Shown here: positions 1 to 8,123 of the stretch, piece after piece
How positions within the stretch are numbered: position 1 is the first letter of the stretch
How the letters are laid out: each line of letters begins with the position of its first letter
DNA from: an uncultured Ruminococcus sp.
Lineage (GTDB): Bacteria; Bacillota; Clostridia; Oscillospirales; Acutalibacteraceae
Assembly (NCBI GenBank): GCA_902800005.1
Contig: CADCCP010000004.1
Span: forward strand, 67,773 to 116,791
DNA length: 49,019 nt
Direction: 5' to 3'
Made by a program: the position numbers and the translations under genes
The notes under the pieces: generated by a model
Told to the model about the DNA's origin: nothing
Databases searched by the model: none
Seen by the model: the letters and a program-made list of their open reading frames with translations, nothing else

Positions 1-2
1 TT

Positions 3-314
3 GTTGCCCCATGCACGGGCAATACCCTCGCAAAACTCGCCAATGCCGTTACCGATACGCCCGTAACAATGGCGGTCAAGTCACATTTGCGTCAGCAAAA
101 ACCCGTTGTGATAACCGTTGCCACAAATGATGCTCTTGGTGCTTCCGCTCAGAATATAGGAAAGCTCATGAATACACGACACTATTACTTTGTTCCTTTC
201 GGGCAGGACAATCCTTACGAAAAACCCAACTCTCTTGTGGCGGACTTCTCACTCATACCCGATACACTCCGCTCTGCCATCGATCACAGGCAATTACAGC
301 CCGTTCTCATATAA
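3..314 (+). CDS. dpaB: Dipicolinate synthase subunit B, 3' part only
   Basis: C-terminal ~103 codons of the flavoprotein subunit that, with DpaA, makes dipicolinic acid in the mother cell for loading into the spore core. The frame is open from the left edge, so the start lies outside the window. Recognisable family sequence: a CTGN(T)LAKLAN segment, a VT(M)AVKSHLR segment, a TNDALGA(S/N)A.NIG segment and the closing VPFGQD..PYEKPNSLVADF region before the stop at 312-314. The first in-frame ATG at 69 is internal to the domain and not a gene start. A strong terminator follows directly. It fits the sporulation content of the rest of the window. Confidence 0.9.
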   Translation, partial: VAPCTGNTLAKLANAVTDTPVTMAVKSHLRQQKPVVITVATNDALGASAQNIGKLMNTRHYYFVPFGQDNPYEKPNSLVADFSLIPDTLRSAIDHRQLQPVLI

Positions 315-356
315 AAAAGGCAGTACAGAATCAAAGCACATTCTGTACTGCCTTTT
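315..356. terminator. Bidirectional intrinsic terminator between dpaB and the zinc-ribbon gene
   Basis: Perfect inverted repeat: AAAAGGCAGTACAGAAT at 315-331 and its complement at 340-356, with an 8-base loop. The A-run on the left and T-run on the right let it work in both directions, serving dpaB (+) and the convergent gene ending at 395 (-). Confidence 0.9.
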
Positions 357-394
357 GATATATCGATTTTGACACCCGTCAAGGTATGTATATT

Positions 395-2137
395 TTATTC
401 AGATGACTCTGCCGATGATCCTGCACTTTCAGCAGTCGATGTGACAGATGATGTGACAGAACTTTCAGCAGGTACGGACGATGTATTTTTGTTGCCGAGA
501 GGATTCTTGAACAGCGTGATATAAGCCGTTACGCCGAGTGCGATTATCAGTATTATGATAATAATAGCGGGAAGTATCACCTTGTTCTGTGTTTTCGGAG
601 CAGTGACACGATTCACGCCCATATTTCCTCCGACTACCTTTGCATTTTCGTCATGCTTCATAGGCTGGGCAACAACATCATTTTTCTGCCATGCCTCTTC
701 CTGTATCACATTATTGTCATTCATGCCCATCTTGCCTGCATACATCTGCTTCTTGAGGTTCTTTACATAGGAAGTCTGATCGAAGTTGGGATCGGACGGA
801 ACCTGCTGCGGAGGAAGATCACTCAGTCTTTCACCTGTAGAAGTAAGTTCTGTTCTTTCCTGCTGTATAGGCTGCAAGGGCTGACTCGGAGCAGTTGACC
901 ATTGTCTCTGCTGACGAGGCTGTCTGGGCGGTTGGGCAGGCTGCTGCACAGGTCTCTGCGGCTGTACGGGCTGTTGTACAGGTCTCTGCGGCTGCTGCAT
1001 TGGCTGCTGATTGAAATCACCAGGATTTGCCGACCACTGTCTTTGTTGACGAGGAGGCTGACGTGGCTGTGCAGGCTGCTGCATTGGTTGTTGTACAGGA
1101 GGCTGCACAGGCTGTTGTACAGGTCTTTGCTGCTGCGGCATCTGCTGCTGATTGAAATCATTCGGATTTGCCGACCACTGTCTTTGCTGACGGGGTTGTC
1201 TGGGCTGTACAGGCTGTTGTTGTACAGGCGGCTGTTGTACAACGGGCTGCTGCACAGGGGGTTGTACAGGTCTCTGCGGCTGCGGCACAACGGGCGGCTG
1301 TACGGGAGGAGGAGTTTCTTTTTTCTGCAATACAACAGACGGCTTTGCGGGCTGCTGCGGTATGCTCACTTCTATATTGGTCTGCTTAACGACGGACGGT
1401 GCCTGCTTTCTCACAGGGATCTCCACTGTCGGTTCTTCCTGTTCAGGCTGTCTTGCACTTTGGGGAGGTGCTGCTTCAGGGCTGTTGATGTCCGGAAGGG
1501 CATTGCTTATTTCTTCCTGCTGTATGGGCGAAAGCATTACGGCAGGTGTGTTTCTTATCTCATCGATAGTTACCTCTCTTTCAAGCCGCATGGGCGGGAG
1601 GACAGTCTCCTCCTTTTCTTTAGCAAGCGGCGTGAGGGAAACTGCAGGCGTGTTTGCGATCGCTGAAAGCGGTACAGGTCTTTCGATCTGCATAGGCGGC
1701 AGAGAACTGTCATCATCTGACATCATTTCGGGAAGATTGTCCAAGTCATTATTGACCTTTGCAGAAAAATCCACCTGCTGATTTCTTGCTGCATTCCTCT
1801 GCTGCAACTTTGCAAAAAATGCATTCTGCTGAGCCTGTTTTTTAGCTTCTTCTGCTGCAAGTCTTGCTTGCTCCGCAAGCCTCTCCTGTTCAAGCCTTGC
1901 TGCTTCTTCGGCTGCTTTTTTAGCTTCTTCAGCTTTTCTGATCTCTTCAAGCCTTCTGGCTTCTTCGGCAGCCTTAGCCTCTTCTTCCAATCGAAGAGCC
2001 TCTTCTGCTTCAAAAAGCTCCTGTTCGATCTGTTCTCTTGTCTTGCCCGTCTTTATGCTGTAACCGCAAAAAGGACAATCCTGACCGTTATTGACGATCG
2101 AGTTGCCGCAGCCCGGGCATTCTATCAAAAGTGCCAT
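395..2137 (-). CDS. Zinc-ribbon, coiled-coil, Gln/Pro-rich single-pass membrane protein
   Basis: 580-residue protein of unknown function. Order of parts: an N-terminal zinc ribbon (two CxxC pairs, CPGC and CPFC, within residues 8-24); a charged Glu/Ala/Lys helix of about 90 residues likely to form a coiled coil; a region with two related LPPM..ER segments each followed by NTPAV; a long low-complexity Gln/Pro stretch holding three copies of a unit built on RQQRQWS(A/T); then one transmembrane segment of about 23 hydrophobic residues near residue 535 and a short Ser-rich tail. With no signal peptide, the zinc ribbon and Q/P region should be cytoplasmic and the tail outside. The reading frame, its own promoter and the ribosome site AAGGAG support a real gene. 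Function is not inferable; a membrane-tethered scaffold is only a guess. Confidence 0.8.
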   Translation of the reverse strand: MALLIECPGCGNSIVNNGQDCPFCGYSIKTGKTREQIEQELFEAEEALRLEEEAKAAEEARRLEEIRKAEEAKKAAEEAARLEQERLAEQARLAAEEAKKQAQQNAFFAKLQQRNAARNQQVDFSAKVNNDLDNLPEMMSDDDSSLPPMQIERPVPLSAIANTPAVSLTPLAKEKEETVLPPMRLEREVTIDEIRNTPAVMLSPIQQEEISNALPDINSPEAAPPQSARQPEQEEPTVEIPVRKQAPSVVKQTNIEVSIPQQPAKPSVVLQKKETPPPVQPPVVPQPQRPVQPPVQQPVVQQPPVQQQPVQPRQPRQQRQWSANPNDFNQQQMPQQQRPVQQPVQPPVQQPMQQPAQPRQPPRQQRQWSANPGDFNQQPMQQPQRPVQQPVQPQRPVQQPAQPPRQPRQQRQWSTAPSQPLQPIQQERTELTSTGERLSDLPPQQVPSDPNFDQTSYVKNLKKQMYAGKMGMNDNNVIQEEAWQKNDVVAQPMKHDENAKVVGGNMGVNRVTAPKTQNKVILPAIIIIILIIALGVTAYITLFKNPLGNKNTSSVPAESSVTSSVTSTAESAGSSAESSE

Positions 2138-2212
2138 AGCAATTATCTCCTTGTCACCTTAATTTTCAGATACATCTTCTTTCCGTGAAAATTATACATA
2201 TATCCGATTATT

Positions 2213-2241
2213 ATTATATTACATTTTCCTATTCCAGTCAA
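2213..2241 (-). promoter_or_regulatory. Sigma-A-type promoter of the zinc-ribbon/Q-P-rich gene
   Basis: On the minus strand TTGACT (2241-2236), a 17-base spacer and TATAAT (2218-2213). The start codon lies about 75 bases downstream. The surrounding 2138-2317 gap is very AT-rich and holds no other recognisable gene. Confidence 0.75.
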
Positions 2242-2317
2242 CATTTTTAATATAAAACTAACATTTTTATCATATTTTAACAAAAATCATTGTGGTTTTA
2301 CAGCAATTATTACACAA

Positions 2318-3091
2318 TCATTTCTTTTTCCTGTCATGTGTTTCATTTACTTTCTTGGCTTCCAATTTTTTATGATAGGTCTTTATCATTCGCATTTCTT
2401 CATTGGTGAGTTCTCTCCATTTACCCGGCTGGAGCATTCCGAGTTTCACAGGTCCTATGGCAGTCCTCTTTAATCTTGCCACTTCCAGTCCCACTGCCTC
2501 ACACATTTTTCTGATCTGTCTGTTTCTGCCCTCTTCCAGAACGATCTCCAAGACGGTTCTGTCCTGCTCACCTTTTACGACTCTGACAGATGCAGGCAGT
2601 GACTCCCTGCCGTCTATGACAACTCCCGTTGTAAGTTTGGTAAGCTGTTCTTCGGTCACTCTCGGTCTGACCGTCACCCTGTAGGTTTTGGCAAAATGTG
2701 TTGACGGATGTGTTATCATGTTCGCAAAATCCCCATCATTCGTCATCAATAACAATCCCTCTGATTCCCTGTCAAGCCTGCCCACATGAAACAGTCTTGC
2801 AGGCACTTCCTCAACAAGTTCCGTTACACATTTCCCACCGCCCTCATCACTGGCAGTTGTGATATATCCTCTCGGCTTGTGAAGCATGATATAATATTTT
2901 TTTGCATTGCTTTGGATTTTTATTTCCCTGCCTGCAACGGTTATCTTATCTTTGGACGGATCGGCTTTTTCTCCCAGCTTTGCCCTCCTGCCGTTGACAA
3001 GCACTGCACCCTTTTCAATGAGTTCCTCTGCTTTTCGCCTTGATGATATGCCCGCATCAGCTATTATTTTCTGCAATCTTATTTTTTCCAT
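2318..3091 (-). CDS. rluB: 23S rRNA pseudouridine synthase, RluB/RsuA family
   Basis: 257 residues. An N-terminal S4 RNA-binding domain (about 1-60, with RLQKIIADAG and SSRRKAEELI) is followed by the pseudouridine synthase core with GRLDRESEGLL, Asp107 being the expected catalytic nucleophile, and the late RNRQIRKMCEAVG motif. The family modifies a uridine of the 23S rRNA peptidyl-transferase region. The start ATG has GGAG about 8 bases upstream and follows the dacF stop by 2 bases, so it is the last gene of the minus-strand operon that begins with the site-2 protease gene. The Lys-rich C-terminal tail is usual. RluB versus RsuA/RluE specificity cannot be proven from sequence alone. Confidence 0.92.
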   Translation of the reverse strand: MEKIRLQKIIADAGISSRRKAEELIEKGAVLVNGRRAKLGEKADPSKDKITVAGREIKIQSNAKKYYIMLHKPRGYITTASDEGGGKCVTELVEEVPARLFHVGRLDRESEGLLLMTNDGDFANMITHPSTHFAKTYRVTVRPRVTEEQLTKLTTGVVIDGRESLPASVRVVKGEQDRTVLEIVLEEGRNRQIRKMCEAVGLEVARLKRTAIGPVKLGMLQPGKWRELTNEEMRMIKTYHKKLEAKKVNETHDRKKK

Positions 3092-3093
3092 TT

Positions 3094-4161
3094 CTACGTC
3101 TCCTGTTCTTCATACAGACAACTCTCTCCTGCAAAGAGTCTTGCCTTTGCGAGTACTCTGCCGTCTGTGCAATATTCTACTTCACCGATCTCTGTACCCT
3201 TTTCAACGGGGGCATACAAAAAATGCGGCATATATATTTTCTTTTCAACTTCTGTATTCTTCGGCAACGCAATTTTCACTTCATCGGAAATTGCCGTGAC
3301 ACTCTGCATTTTTGAGCCGACAACGGGAATTTCCATGCTTTCGGATAAACTTCTTTTCTCTATTTGCGAAAACCCGTATTCATACATGGCAATATGGTCA
3401 TTCCAATCATTGCCGTCATTCAGCGTGACAGCTATAAGTCGAACTCCGTCACTCTCCGCACAGGAAGTCAATGTCCTGCCTGCCTTTTTGGTAAAACCCG
3501 TCTTTATCCCCATACACTTATCATATAAAGACAGCAGTTTATTGTGATTCACATATGTCTGCACCTTGTTTTCTGGTGACACAAATTCCACTTTCATGCT
3601 TTTCTGTGAAACTATCTCTCTGAATTTTTCATTCTGCATGGCGTAACTGCACAATAAAGCCATATCATATGCCGTTGAATAATGTTCCTCGTCATCAAGT
3701 CCCGACGGCGTGACAAAATGAGTGTCTTTCATGCCTATCTCATGTGCCTTTTCATTCATCATGTCGGCAAAGCCCTCTTTACTGCCTCCTATGGCTATAG
3801 CTATTGCATTTGCCGCATCATTTCCTGAGATCATCATCATTCCCTTGACAAGCTCAGATATTTTCAGCACATCTCCCACTTGCAGATACATACTTGAACC
3901 CTCTGCTATCATGTCATAGCTGAACTTCACTTTCCTGTCACAGTCACTTTCAAGGGCTATAATTGCCGTCATTACTTTCGTGATACTTGCAATAGCCCTT
4001 TTTTCATGTGCCGCTTTTTCATAGAGAACTTGTCCGTTATCTGCACAATACAGCACTGCCGATAATGCCGACACTTGTATATCACTTTCCGCACTCACCG
4101 TCACCGCTGTAAACATCATCAAAACCGCTGTCACAAAACAAACTATTTTCCTGTACAGCAT
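3094..4161 (-). CDS. dacF: D-alanyl-D-alanine carboxypeptidase, DacF/DacA type (S11)
   Basis: 355 residues with an N-terminal signal peptide (about 1-24, ending VSA). Penicillin-binding motifs are intact: SxxK (Ser59-Ile-Thr-Lys62), SGN (112-114) and KTG (220-222). The C-terminal domain is the usual beta-rich PBP5 C domain. The enzyme trims the terminal D-Ala from peptidoglycan stem peptides outside the membrane; DacF-type members act in spore cortex or vegetative wall maturation. Position between ytfJ and rluB is the common clostridial order and favours the DacF assignment. The terminal amphipathic membrane anchor of PBP5 is not obvious. Confidence 0.93.
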   Translation of the reverse strand: MLYRKIVCFVTAVLMMFTAVTVSAESDIQVSALSAVLYCADNGQVLYEKAAHEKRAIASITKVMTAIIALESDCDRKVKFSYDMIAEGSSMYLQVGDVLKISELVKGMMMISGNDAANAIAIAIGGSKEGFADMMNEKAHEIGMKDTHFVTPSGLDDEEHYSTAYDMALLCSYAMQNEKFREIVSQKSMKVEFVSPENKVQTYVNHNKLLSLYDKCMGIKTGFTKKAGRTLTSCAESDGVRLIAVTLNDGNDWNDHIAMYEYGFSQIEKRSLSESMEIPVVGSKMQSVTAISDEVKIALPKNTEVEKKIYMPHFLYAPVEKGTEIGEVEYCTDGRVLAKARLFAGESCLYEEQET

Positions 4162-4218
4162 AAAACCACCTGCCTTATCTCTAATATATGCACAAGGCAG
4201 ATGGTTTATTTTTGATTT

Positions 4219-4659
4219 TTATACCTGTGGATCGTCAAGTCCCGAATCAGTCTCTTTTTTTTCTTTTTCAGATTTTTTATCCTCTTTCTTATCTTTCTTG
4301 AAGATGCCTGCCACTTTGTCAACGATATCAGGTATCATTCCGACAGCTCTGTCCTGTGAATCCTGATAAGTCGATATGTTCAGCAGTTTCACTTCACCGT
4401 TGTATATAGAAATAAAACCCAACGGCGTTATCGTTACGCCTGCACCTGCTCCGCCGCCGAATAAATTCTGCGAATCGGCTTTCTTGGAATTGAACTCCGA
4501 ACCGCCCGATGCAAAACCGTATATTACTTTCGATACAGGTATGATCGTTGCACCGTCAGGGGTAGTTATCGGTGTACCGATAACCGTGTTTACATCCACC
4601 ATTTGTTTCAGCTTTTCGAGGGTGGTATCCATCAAGCCCTCTATTGGTCTTTCACTCAT
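4219..4659 (-). CDS. ytfJ: Sporulation protein YtfJ (GerW family)
   Basis: 146 residues. Family marks: N-terminal PIEGLMDTTLEKLK.MVD, VIGTPITTPDG.TIIPVSK, a GFA.GG.EF segment, GGGAGAGV.I.P.GF, and a Lys/Glu-rich tail. GerW/YtfJ is made in sporulating cells and influences germination in Bacillus; its molecular role is not known. Ribosome site GGCGG lies about 9 bases upstream of ATG. It sits between DUF2953 and dacF, a conserved arrangement. The acidic/basic low-complexity tail (about 118-146) is unlikely to be structured. Confidence 0.92.
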   Translation of the reverse strand: MSERPIEGLMDTTLEKLKQMVDVNTVIGTPITTPDGATIIPVSKVIYGFASGGSEFNSKKADSQNLFGGGAGAGVTITPLGFISIYNGEVKLLNISTYQDSQDRAVGMIPDIVDKVAGIFKKDKKEDKKSEKEKKETDSGLDDPQV

Positions 4660-4713
4660 CTTTCAACACCGCCTTTCCTGTAATTATAATCCAATCTTCA
4701 TGAAATTGCAATA

Positions 4714-5313
4714 TCATTGTTTTATTTTCTTCAATATCCTTATACCGCCTATCAATGCTCCAACCGCACCTGTCAGCACAAATACAGGCATTATATGGGC
4801 TTTTAAAATAAATCTCACCTGTGTTTTTTTCGCTTCAAAGCCTGCATCTATATATTCCTCATGCCTTTTCAATCTTGTATGCCTGTCTATAAGCGACAGA
4901 AGCGGATATATTGCCGAACACGCATAGCCGAATTTCATAGCCGTATCCGCAGGATCACTGCCCACTACAAGCAGATCTAACCTTGTTTTCATTACAAGAT
5001 GTCGTCTTATGGTGTCTGCCAATTTCAACAGTATCGCTGTTATCTCTTTGAGAAGTTCTATTATCCCTTCAAGTCCCTGTTTTTTTGTGAACTCAAGTAC
5101 AGGATTTTTCTTTTTTTCTTTCGTTTTTTTTTCCTTTTCAGGCTTTTTCTTTTCAGGCTTCTCTTTCTGCGGCAGTATTTTGAAGATCGGGAAGATATAT
5201 CCCACTTTCAGCTTCACTTCATCCATGTATTCCAGTTCTATGCTGAACGGGCAAAAAATGACAAACCCTATCAGAAATACTATCACTAAAAGTATTATCC
5301 GTAATACAAGCAT
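4714..5313 (-). CDS. DUF2953 membrane-associated protein
   Basis: 199 residues: an N-terminal transmembrane segment (about 1-24), a highly basic Lys/Glu stretch (about 50-70), then an amphipathic region and a C-terminal hydrophobic segment rich in Gly/Val (about 170-190). This matches the DUF2953 family that almost always neighbours ytfJ and scpAB in spore-formers. Function unknown; association with sporulation is inferred from context. Its ATG shares a base with the scpB stop (TAATG), indicating translational coupling. Confidence 0.8.
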   Translation of the reverse strand: MLVLRIILLVIVFLIGFVIFCPFSIELEYMDEVKLKVGYIFPIFKILPQKEKPEKKKPEKEKKTKEKKKNPVLEFTKKQGLEGIIELLKEITAILLKLADTIRRHLVMKTRLDLLVVGSDPADTAMKFGYACSAIYPLLSLIDRHTRLKRHEEYIDAGFEAKKTQVRFILKAHIMPVFVLTGAVGALIGGIRILKKIKQ

Positions 5314-5840
5314 TATTCATCACCCTGCTCTTCATTCGGCAGCGGCGGCAGTTCATCTGTTGACGATATATTGAAACATCTTAAAAAATGCTCTGTCGTG
5401 CCGTAGACAAGAGGTCTGCCGGGCAATTCAAGTCTGCCTTTTTCCTCAATAAGCTGTCTTGCCACAAGGCTCGATACCACGCCCGAACAATCCACTCCTC
5501 TTACCTGTTCTATAAATGCCTTTGTCACGGGCTGATTGTATGCAATGACTGCAAGCACTTCTGCCGCCGCCTGTGAAAGAGGTGTATTCCTCTTTATATC
5601 CATGACTTCTCTTATCACTTCCGCATACTTCTCTACTGTACACATCTGATAACTGTCATTCAGGCGAACTATCCTTATACCTCGTTCCGCTTTTTCATAT
5701 TCCTCAACAAGTCCGTCACATATCGTCATAGCCTGCAACATTCCTATTTTCAAGCCTTGTGCTATTTTCGTCAATTCAACAGGCGTTCCGCTTGCAAATA
5801 TCACTGCTTCAACTGCATTCTTCAATTCTCTTTCTTCCAA
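5313..5840 (-). CDS. scpB: Segregation and condensation protein B
   Basis: 175 residues. Two winged-helix domains with family marks (VEAVIFASG.PV at the N-terminus, PLSQAAAEVLAVIAYNQPVTKAFIEQVRGVD in the centre, LPGRPLVYGTTE.FL near the end). ScpB dimers bind ScpA and regulate the SMC condensin at the chromosome. The start is a TTG lying within the last codons of scpA (19-base overlap), which implies coupled translation and a fixed ScpA/ScpB ratio. Length is normal. Confidence 0.95.
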   Translation of the reverse strand: MEERELKNAVEAVIFASGTPVELTKIAQGLKIGMLQAMTICDGLVEEYEKAERGIRIVRLNDSYQMCTVEKYAEVIREVMDIKRNTPLSQAAAEVLAVIAYNQPVTKAFIEQVRGVDCSGVVSSLVARQLIEEKGRLELPGRPLVYGTTEHFLRCFNISSTDELPPLPNEEQGDE

Positions 5841-6550
5841 CGCTTTCCGCCCCCGACTGCCATTCTCAATTCAAATCCCCCGTCAACTTCCTCTATCTCC
5901 ACACGCTTTCCCTTTATAAGTTCAAGTACCGCCAGAAATATCGCTACCAATTCACTTTTATCCGTTGCTCCATCAAATACTCTCTCATACTTCATGCTTT
6001 TGACTTTACACAGCTTCCGCATTACTCCTATTATCTTTGAGCTTACAGAAACAACTCTTCTCTGCACGATGCCCTCAAACAAGTCCCTTGACGGCGGTAT
6101 TTTTTCCTTGCCCCTGCCTACCGCCAGCATATATGCACCTACAAGATAATTTGCTTCATGTACTCTCTTATATTTCATGTCAGCCTTTATCTTCAGAGGC
6201 TCTCGGCAATAGCTGTCAAAACTGATATTCTCCATTAAAACTTTTGCTATCTCTTTGCACTTTCTGTACTCGATAAGCTCACCGGAAAGTTCTTCACGCA
6301 TTTTTTCACCGTCATCATATTTCGGCAAAAGCATAGCCGACTTTATCTGCACAAGCCTTGATGCCATTGAAAGAAATTCCCCTGCTATATCCAAATTCTG
6401 TTCCTGCATGATGCTGATATGCTCCATATACTGTTCAAGAAGTTCGGATATTTGTATATCACAGATATTCAGCTTGTTTTTCTCTATCAGGTGCAGAAGA
6501 AGATCAAGAGGTCCTTCAAATACTTCTAATTTATACGAAATCTGTTCCAA
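5822..6550 (-). CDS. scpA: Segregation and condensation protein A (kleisin)
   Basis: 242 residues. Starts with the family signature FEGPLDLLLHLIEKNKL.ICDI; the middle carries SMASRLVQIKSAMLLP; the C-terminal winged helix has V..FLA.LELIK. ScpA bridges the SMC heads with ScpB. The best start is a TTG at 6550 with a G-rich patch only a few bases upstream, so the ribosome site is atypical; coupling to the site-2 protease gene 4 bases upstream probably helps. Confidence 0.95.
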   Translation of the reverse strand: MEQISYKLEVFEGPLDLLLHLIEKNKLNICDIQISELLEQYMEHISIMQEQNLDIAGEFLSMASRLVQIKSAMLLPKYDDGEKMREELSGELIEYRKCKEIAKVLMENISFDSYCREPLKIKADMKYKRVHEANYLVGAYMLAVGRGKEKIPPSRDLFEGIVQRRVVSVSSKIIGVMRKLCKVKSMKYERVFDGATDKSELVAIFLAVLELIKGKRVEIEEVDGGFELRMAVGGGKRWKKEN

Positions 6551-6556
6551 TCCCCG

Positions 6557-7258
6557 TCACCATGCCCATGAAAACGGCAGTGCCGTCAGCCAGTCTATCA
6601 TATCACAAAGCAATACCTGTACGGGATATATAAGATTTCCTATACCGCCCATCAGGACAAGTGCCATGAATAACATTGTGATATACATCTGATATTTTTC
6701 TATCCAGAATATAGCCTTGTTCGGCAGGAACGCCATCACAATTTTAGAGCCGTCAAGAGGCGGTATCGGTATGAAGTTGAACACTGCAAGACTTACATTT
6801 ATTATCATCAAATACTTAAAAAACAACAGTACATAATACATAACGCTCGATACTCCTATATAATATGCATTTGTCTTTATCAGTATCGTTACGATGAGAT
6901 TGAATACAAGTCCTGACACTATCGCCGCAAGCAGGTTAGAAACAGGTCCTGCCAATGCAGTTAGTGCCATATCTCTTTTGGGCTTCTTGAAAAATCTCGG
7001 ATCGACAGGTACGGGCTTTGCCCAACCGAATCCTATCAAAAGTATCATTGCCGCTCCCAGATAATCTATATGTGCGAGCGGATTCAATGTCAGTCTGCCC
7101 TGAAGTTTTGCTGTTCTGTCACCCAGCTTATTCGCCACAAATCCGTGTGCCCATTCATGCAGCGGCATTACAAGAAATATTACCATGAGGGACGATATGA
7201 TATACACTATCACCTCTATGATATTCACGTTCCCTGAACGTATCATACTCAAAAGCAT
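6557..7258 (-). CDS. Site-2 protease family intramembrane metalloprotease (M50)
   Basis: 233 residues with about six membrane segments. Zinc-binding HEWAH at residues 34-38 in the second segment region and the second metal motif NFIPIPPLDG near the C-terminal third mark an active M50 enzyme of the short, PDZ-less type found upstream of scpA in many Firmicutes. Substrate unknown; the family cleaves membrane-anchored signalling proteins or handles small membrane remnants. It is the promoter-proximal gene of the scpAB-DUF2953-ytfJ-dacF-rluB series. It is not spoIVFB by context. Confidence 0.88.
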   Translation of the reverse strand: MLLSMIRSGNVNIIEVIVYIISSLMVIFLVMPLHEWAHGFVANKLGDRTAKLQGRLTLNPLAHIDYLGAAMILLIGFGWAKPVPVDPRFFKKPKRDMALTALAGPVSNLLAAIVSGLVFNLIVTILIKTNAYYIGVSSVMYYVLLFFKYLMIINVSLAVFNFIPIPPLDGSKIVMAFLPNKAIFWIEKYQMYITMLFMALVLMGGIGNLIYPVQVLLCDMIDWLTALPFSWAW

Positions 7259-7283
7259 TATCTTTCATTCCTTTCCAAAAAAA

Positions 7284-7511
7284 TCAAGAACTTTTCTTTG
7301 AATCAACATAAACATACAAAAACAAAAACGGAGAAAGCAATCCCCCGACCGATCCCAATAATACAGTTTTCACTACACCCTTTTTCTTCCGCTGCTTTTT
7401 TCTCGTTTTCATTCAAGTATCTATCGGGATGATATTTTTTTGCAAGATTTTTATATCATCGGAAGCTGCATTAAGGGACACTCCCAAAATTTTATAAGGA
7501 TTTTTTTCCAT
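7284..7511 (-). pseudogene. Decayed J-domain (DnaJ-like) membrane protein gene
   Basis: The 7259-7595 gap is not empty. From an ATG at 7511 with GGAGGAAG upstream, frame A reads MEKNPYKILGVSLNAASDDIK, the start of a J-domain, then goes out of register. Frame B continues with LAKKYHPDRYLNENEKKAA, including the diagnostic HPD at 7423-7431. Frame A resumes at an ATG at 7412 with a basic stretch and a hydrophobic segment (LLGSVGGLLSPFLFLYVYV) ending at a TGA at 7284-7286. The helix II residues normally between DDIK and LAKKYHPD are missing, so small deletions with frameshifts are the simplest reading. The 42-residue ORF 7412-7284 could still be made as a tiny membrane protein. Confidence 0.7.
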
Positions 7512-7535
7512 TCGCAACTTCTTCCTCCAATTATC

Positions 7536-7572
7536 AAAAAACACCAACTTCTTTCATTCAAGTTGGTGTTTT
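7536..7572 (-). terminator. Intrinsic terminator after the acidic zinc-ribbon gene
   Basis: Inverted repeat AAAACACCAACTT / AAGTTGGTGTTTT (7538-7550 and 7560-7572) with a 9-base loop and a T-run on the minus strand. It closes the efp transcript before the J-domain remnant. Confidence 0.85.
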
Positions 7573-7595
7573 CATAAGCTGAATTTCAGAAGATA

Positions 7596-8048
7596 TTATT
7601 CTTCTCCGTCTTCTTCGTCCTCGTCATAGTCGAATTCAAGAAGCTCTCCGCATTTCGGACATTTCATGCTGCCCTGCAACACGGCTTCTTCTGTCAATGA
7701 TATGGTCTCATTACAGGTCGGGCAAGTGACTTCATACAGCGTGTCATCTTCACTGACACAGTTCTCGCAGTCGCAAGTCTCATCATCGTCCCCGTATATC
7801 TCGTCATAATCATCATCTTCGTCATCATCTTCAAAAAGGACATCTTCCACACCTGTCAGGTCTTCATCCAATGCATCTATCTGATCGCATACATCGTCAT
7901 AGCACTGTCCAAGTTCCGAGATCTCCTCTGCCATCTCACCGACAAGGTCTACCAATGCTTTCAGCACTTTATTCTGCTTTTCATTCATGTCAAGTTCCAT
8001 TCCATCGAACAAGCCCTTGACATATGCTGCCTTTTCACTTATATTCAT
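7596..8048 (-). CDS. Acidic zinc-ribbon protein, CD1247 N-terminal domain type
   Basis: 150 residues from the ATG at 8048, chosen because AGGGGA lies 6 bases upstream; an in-frame ATG seven codons earlier would place that site inside the gene. The N-terminal helical part (about 1-70) matches the CD1247 N-terminal family seen next to efp in Clostridia. Then a very acidic Asp/Glu linker, a CDCENC cluster, and a C-terminal zinc ribbon with two CPxC pairs, closing in an acidic tail. Function unknown. It is last in the operon with efp and is preceded by a 7-bp repeat tract. Confidence 0.8.
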   Translation of the reverse strand: MNISEKAAYVKGLFDGMELDMNEKQNKVLKALVDLVGEMAEEISELGQCYDDVCDQIDALDEDLTGVEDVLFEDDDEDDDYDEIYGDDDETCDCENCVSEDDTLYEVTCPTCNETISLTEEAVLQGSMKCPKCGELLEFDYDEDEEDGEE

Positions 8049-8088
8049 TTTCTTTCCCCTCACAATCACTCATTGCTGACCGAACCGC

Positions 8089-8123
8089 ACAATGTACATT
8101 GTACATTGCACATTGTACATTGT
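8089..8123 (-). repeat. Heptad tandem repeat (ACAATGT type) in the efp-CD1247 gap
   Basis: Four consecutive 7-bp units ACATTGT, ACATTGC, ACATTGT, ACATTGT (plus strand, 8096-8123), with a partial inverted unit before them. In the sense of the downstream gene they read as (G/A)CAATGT units. The tract fills most of the short gap between the efp stop and the next gene. See the related tract at 35529-35563. Confidence 0.85.

Noticed and set aside
823-1335. Minus-strand ORF of 170 codons in another frame
   Set aside because: Shadow frame of the same Q/P-rich region; Arg/Ser/Tyr-rich and without a start site.
902-1666. Plus-strand ORF of 254 codons
   Set aside because: It is the complement of the Gln/Pro repeats of the minus-strand gene; Leu/Arg-rich product, no ribosome site, artefact of biased codons.
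8089-8123. Possible CRISPR array
   Set aside because: Period is 7 bp, contiguous, with no spacers or cas genes.
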